64,000 nucleotides of DNA, from NCBI GenBank assembly GCA_944381135.1, contig CALWJY010000013.1, positions 1-64,000 of the forward strand. The letters run 5' to 3'. This DNA is from an uncultured Clostridia bacterium (GTDB lineage Bacteria; Bacillota; Clostridia; Christensenellales; UBA1242). The translations under genes and the position numbers were made by a program. Shown here one piece after another: positions 62,957 to 64,000 of this stretch. A model generated the notes under the pieces. It was given only the letters and a program-made list of their open reading frames with translations, ran no database searches and was not told where the DNA came from. Every line of letters begins with the position of its first letter. The first letter of the stretch is position 1.

Positions 62957-64000
62957 TTAATATTGAATTTTTTTTATTATTTCTTCAATTGTAAGAGAAA
63001 TTTGTTCTCCGCTTTCCATGTCTTTCAAAGCAAATTTTTGTGATTTGACTTCGTCTGAGCCCACAATCAAAACATATTTGACTTGGCGCTTGTTTGCCTC
63101 TTTCATTTTGGATTTGAAAGATTTGTTTTCGCTGAAAACTTCCGCCTTGACACCATTTTTTCTTAATGTTTGCATGACTTTCAATCCGTCAGCAAGAGTT
63201 TCGTCAAAATTTATGATTGCAACATCAATTTCGCTGGTTTTTGAAATGTCAAAATAGCCATCTGACAAAAGCAAATCAAACAGGCGGGTGATGCCAACGC
63301 TCATGCCGACACCAGGCATTTTCTTATCTGAAAAATAACTGCACAAATTTTCAAATCTTCCACCGCCACCAACGGCTTCTTTGCGATTTTTAAGGAACCC
63401 TTCAAAAACTGTTCCGGTGTAGTAATTATGTCCGCGGATGACAGAAAGGTTGTAGGTGACGCTTGTTGAGCCTAAACTTTTAAGATATGTGTCCAATTCT
63501 TGCAATTCTTCAAGACCTATTTGAAAAAGTTGATTTTGACAAAAATTGCGCAAATTTTGCATAATTTCTTCAATTTTTCCGCTTGTTTTTGTCAATTTTA
63601 TGATTTTTTCACATTCTTCACTTTTCAACCCAATTTCAGAAAGTTCTTGCATGGCCTCTTCAAGTGGAATTTTGTCCAACTTGTCAAGCACAATCAAAAT
63701 GTCAGTCATATGATCGTTTTGACCAATTTCTTCAATGAAGCCCGAGAGAATTTTTCTGTTTGAAACCTCAATTCTTGTTTTAAGCCCAAGTGCGTCAAAA
63801 CATTGTTCAAACATGTTCACACACTCGGCGTCAGCAACAAGCGAAAGTTCTCCATCACCAATGATGTCGGCATCGCACTGATAAAATTCTCTGAATCTGC
63901 CTTTTTGAGGGCGTTCACCACGATACACTTTGCCAATTTGAAATCTTTTAAATGGGAAATTGAGTTCGTTTTGGTGCATTGCCACAAACCTTGCAAGTGG
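62957..64000 (-). CDS. hisS: Histidyl-tRNA synthetase, C-terminal part (gene runs off the window)
   Basis: The frame is open to the window edge and reads PLARFVAMHQNEL there, so the N-terminus lies beyond 64,000. Visible are class II motif 2 (RPQKGRFREFYQCDADIIG), the histidine-specific signature SVIRGHNYYTGTVFEG (part 2 of HisA), class II motif 3 (MPGVGMSVGITRL) and the C-terminal anticodon-binding domain with EVFSENKSFKSKMKEAN. It lies 238 bases upstream of metG on the same strand and may be in one transcription unit with it. Confidence 0.95.
   Translation of the reverse strand, partial: PLARFVAMHQNELNFPFKRFQIGKVYRGERPQKGRFREFYQCDADIIGDGELSLVADAECVNMFEQCFDALGLKTRIEVSNRKILSGFIEEIGQNDHMTDILIVLDKLDKIPLEEAMQELSEIGLKSEECEKIIKLTKTSGKIEEIMQNLRNFCQNQLFQIGLEELQELDTYLKSLGSTSVTYNLSVIRGHNYYTGTVFEGFLKNRKEAVGGGGRFENLCSYFSDKKMPGVGMSVGITRLFDLLLSDGYFDISKTSEIDVAIINFDETLADGLKVMQTLRKNGVKAEVFSENKSFKSKMKEANKRQVKYVLIVGSDEVKSQKFALKDMESGEQISLTIEEIIKKIQY

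Overview
The window is a stretch of chromosome from a low-GC bacterium of the Bacillota (Firmicutes) type. The signs are a Spo0A-type regulator, a DUF3343 plus cysteine desulfurase pair, a dnaG-rpoD operon, strong AGGAGG-type ribosome binding sites and abundant TTGACA-N17-TATAAT promoters. The genetic code looks standard: TGA ends genes such as groES and TGG is used for Trp. Many lipoproteins and InlB-like (Listeria-Bacteroides) repeats suggest an uncultured, host-associated (gut-like) organism; this is inference and I cannot name a genus.

Layout. 1-0.66 kb: end of an rRNA operon (23S 3' end, 5S). 0.8-5.4 kb: short unrecognised, probably lineage-specific proteins and one frameshifted gene. 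5.5-6.0 kb: tRNA-Asn with a damaged tandem copy carrying a hairpin insertion. 6-9.3 kb: a YwaF-like membrane protein, a PP-loop-like gene split by a stop codon, and a Spo0A homologue whose phosphoacceptor Asp is replaced by Glu. 9.5-13 kb: a surface protein, an IS30-family transposase and a small membrane protein. 13.0-23.3 kb: a complete-looking inovirus-type (filamentous phage) prophage, all genes on the minus strand. It has an HUH replication protein, a hairpin-rich intergenic origin region, a Zot-type assembly ATPase, tiny coat-protein candidates followed by a strong terminator, and a large putative tip protein with a coiled coil and six propeller-like repeats. A probable antisense small RNA lies on the opposite strand.

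23.4-35.5 kb is housekeeping: tRNA-Val, an RpiB-family isomerase, groES-groEL, dnaG-rpoD, a zinc-ribbon protein, cysteine desulfurase with DUF3343, and a lytic transglycosylase. 35.6-38.2 kb holds a lipoprotein esterase with collagen-like repeats, behind a promoter whose spacer contains a G9 tract (possible phase variation). 38.3-40.6 kb: six tRNAs on the minus strand, a stand-alone Spo0A C-terminal-domain protein, and tRNA-Ser. 41-50 kb: a methyltransferase, a degenerate ImmA/IrrE-Fic fusion, and a cell-surface carbohydrate block (glycosyltransferase, putative glycoside hydrolase lipoprotein, metallophosphoesterase lipoprotein). 50.4-53 kb: tRNA-Leu with a second hairpin-interrupted tRNA remnant, a GNAT protein and an RlmCD-type methyltransferase. 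53-61 kb: a two-gene operon ending in a 2170-residue membrane-anchored repeat protein. 61-64 kb: metG and the 3' part of hisS.

Three themes recur. First, the filamentous prophage has its own origin region and antisense RNA but no recognisable dedicated integrase. Second, several tRNA genes (Asn, Lys, Leu; also Val and Ser) are accompanied by broken tRNA copies or conserved hairpin tracts, which looks like an undescribed family of small palindromic insertions. Third, two Spo0A-like proteins have lost normal phosphorelay control.
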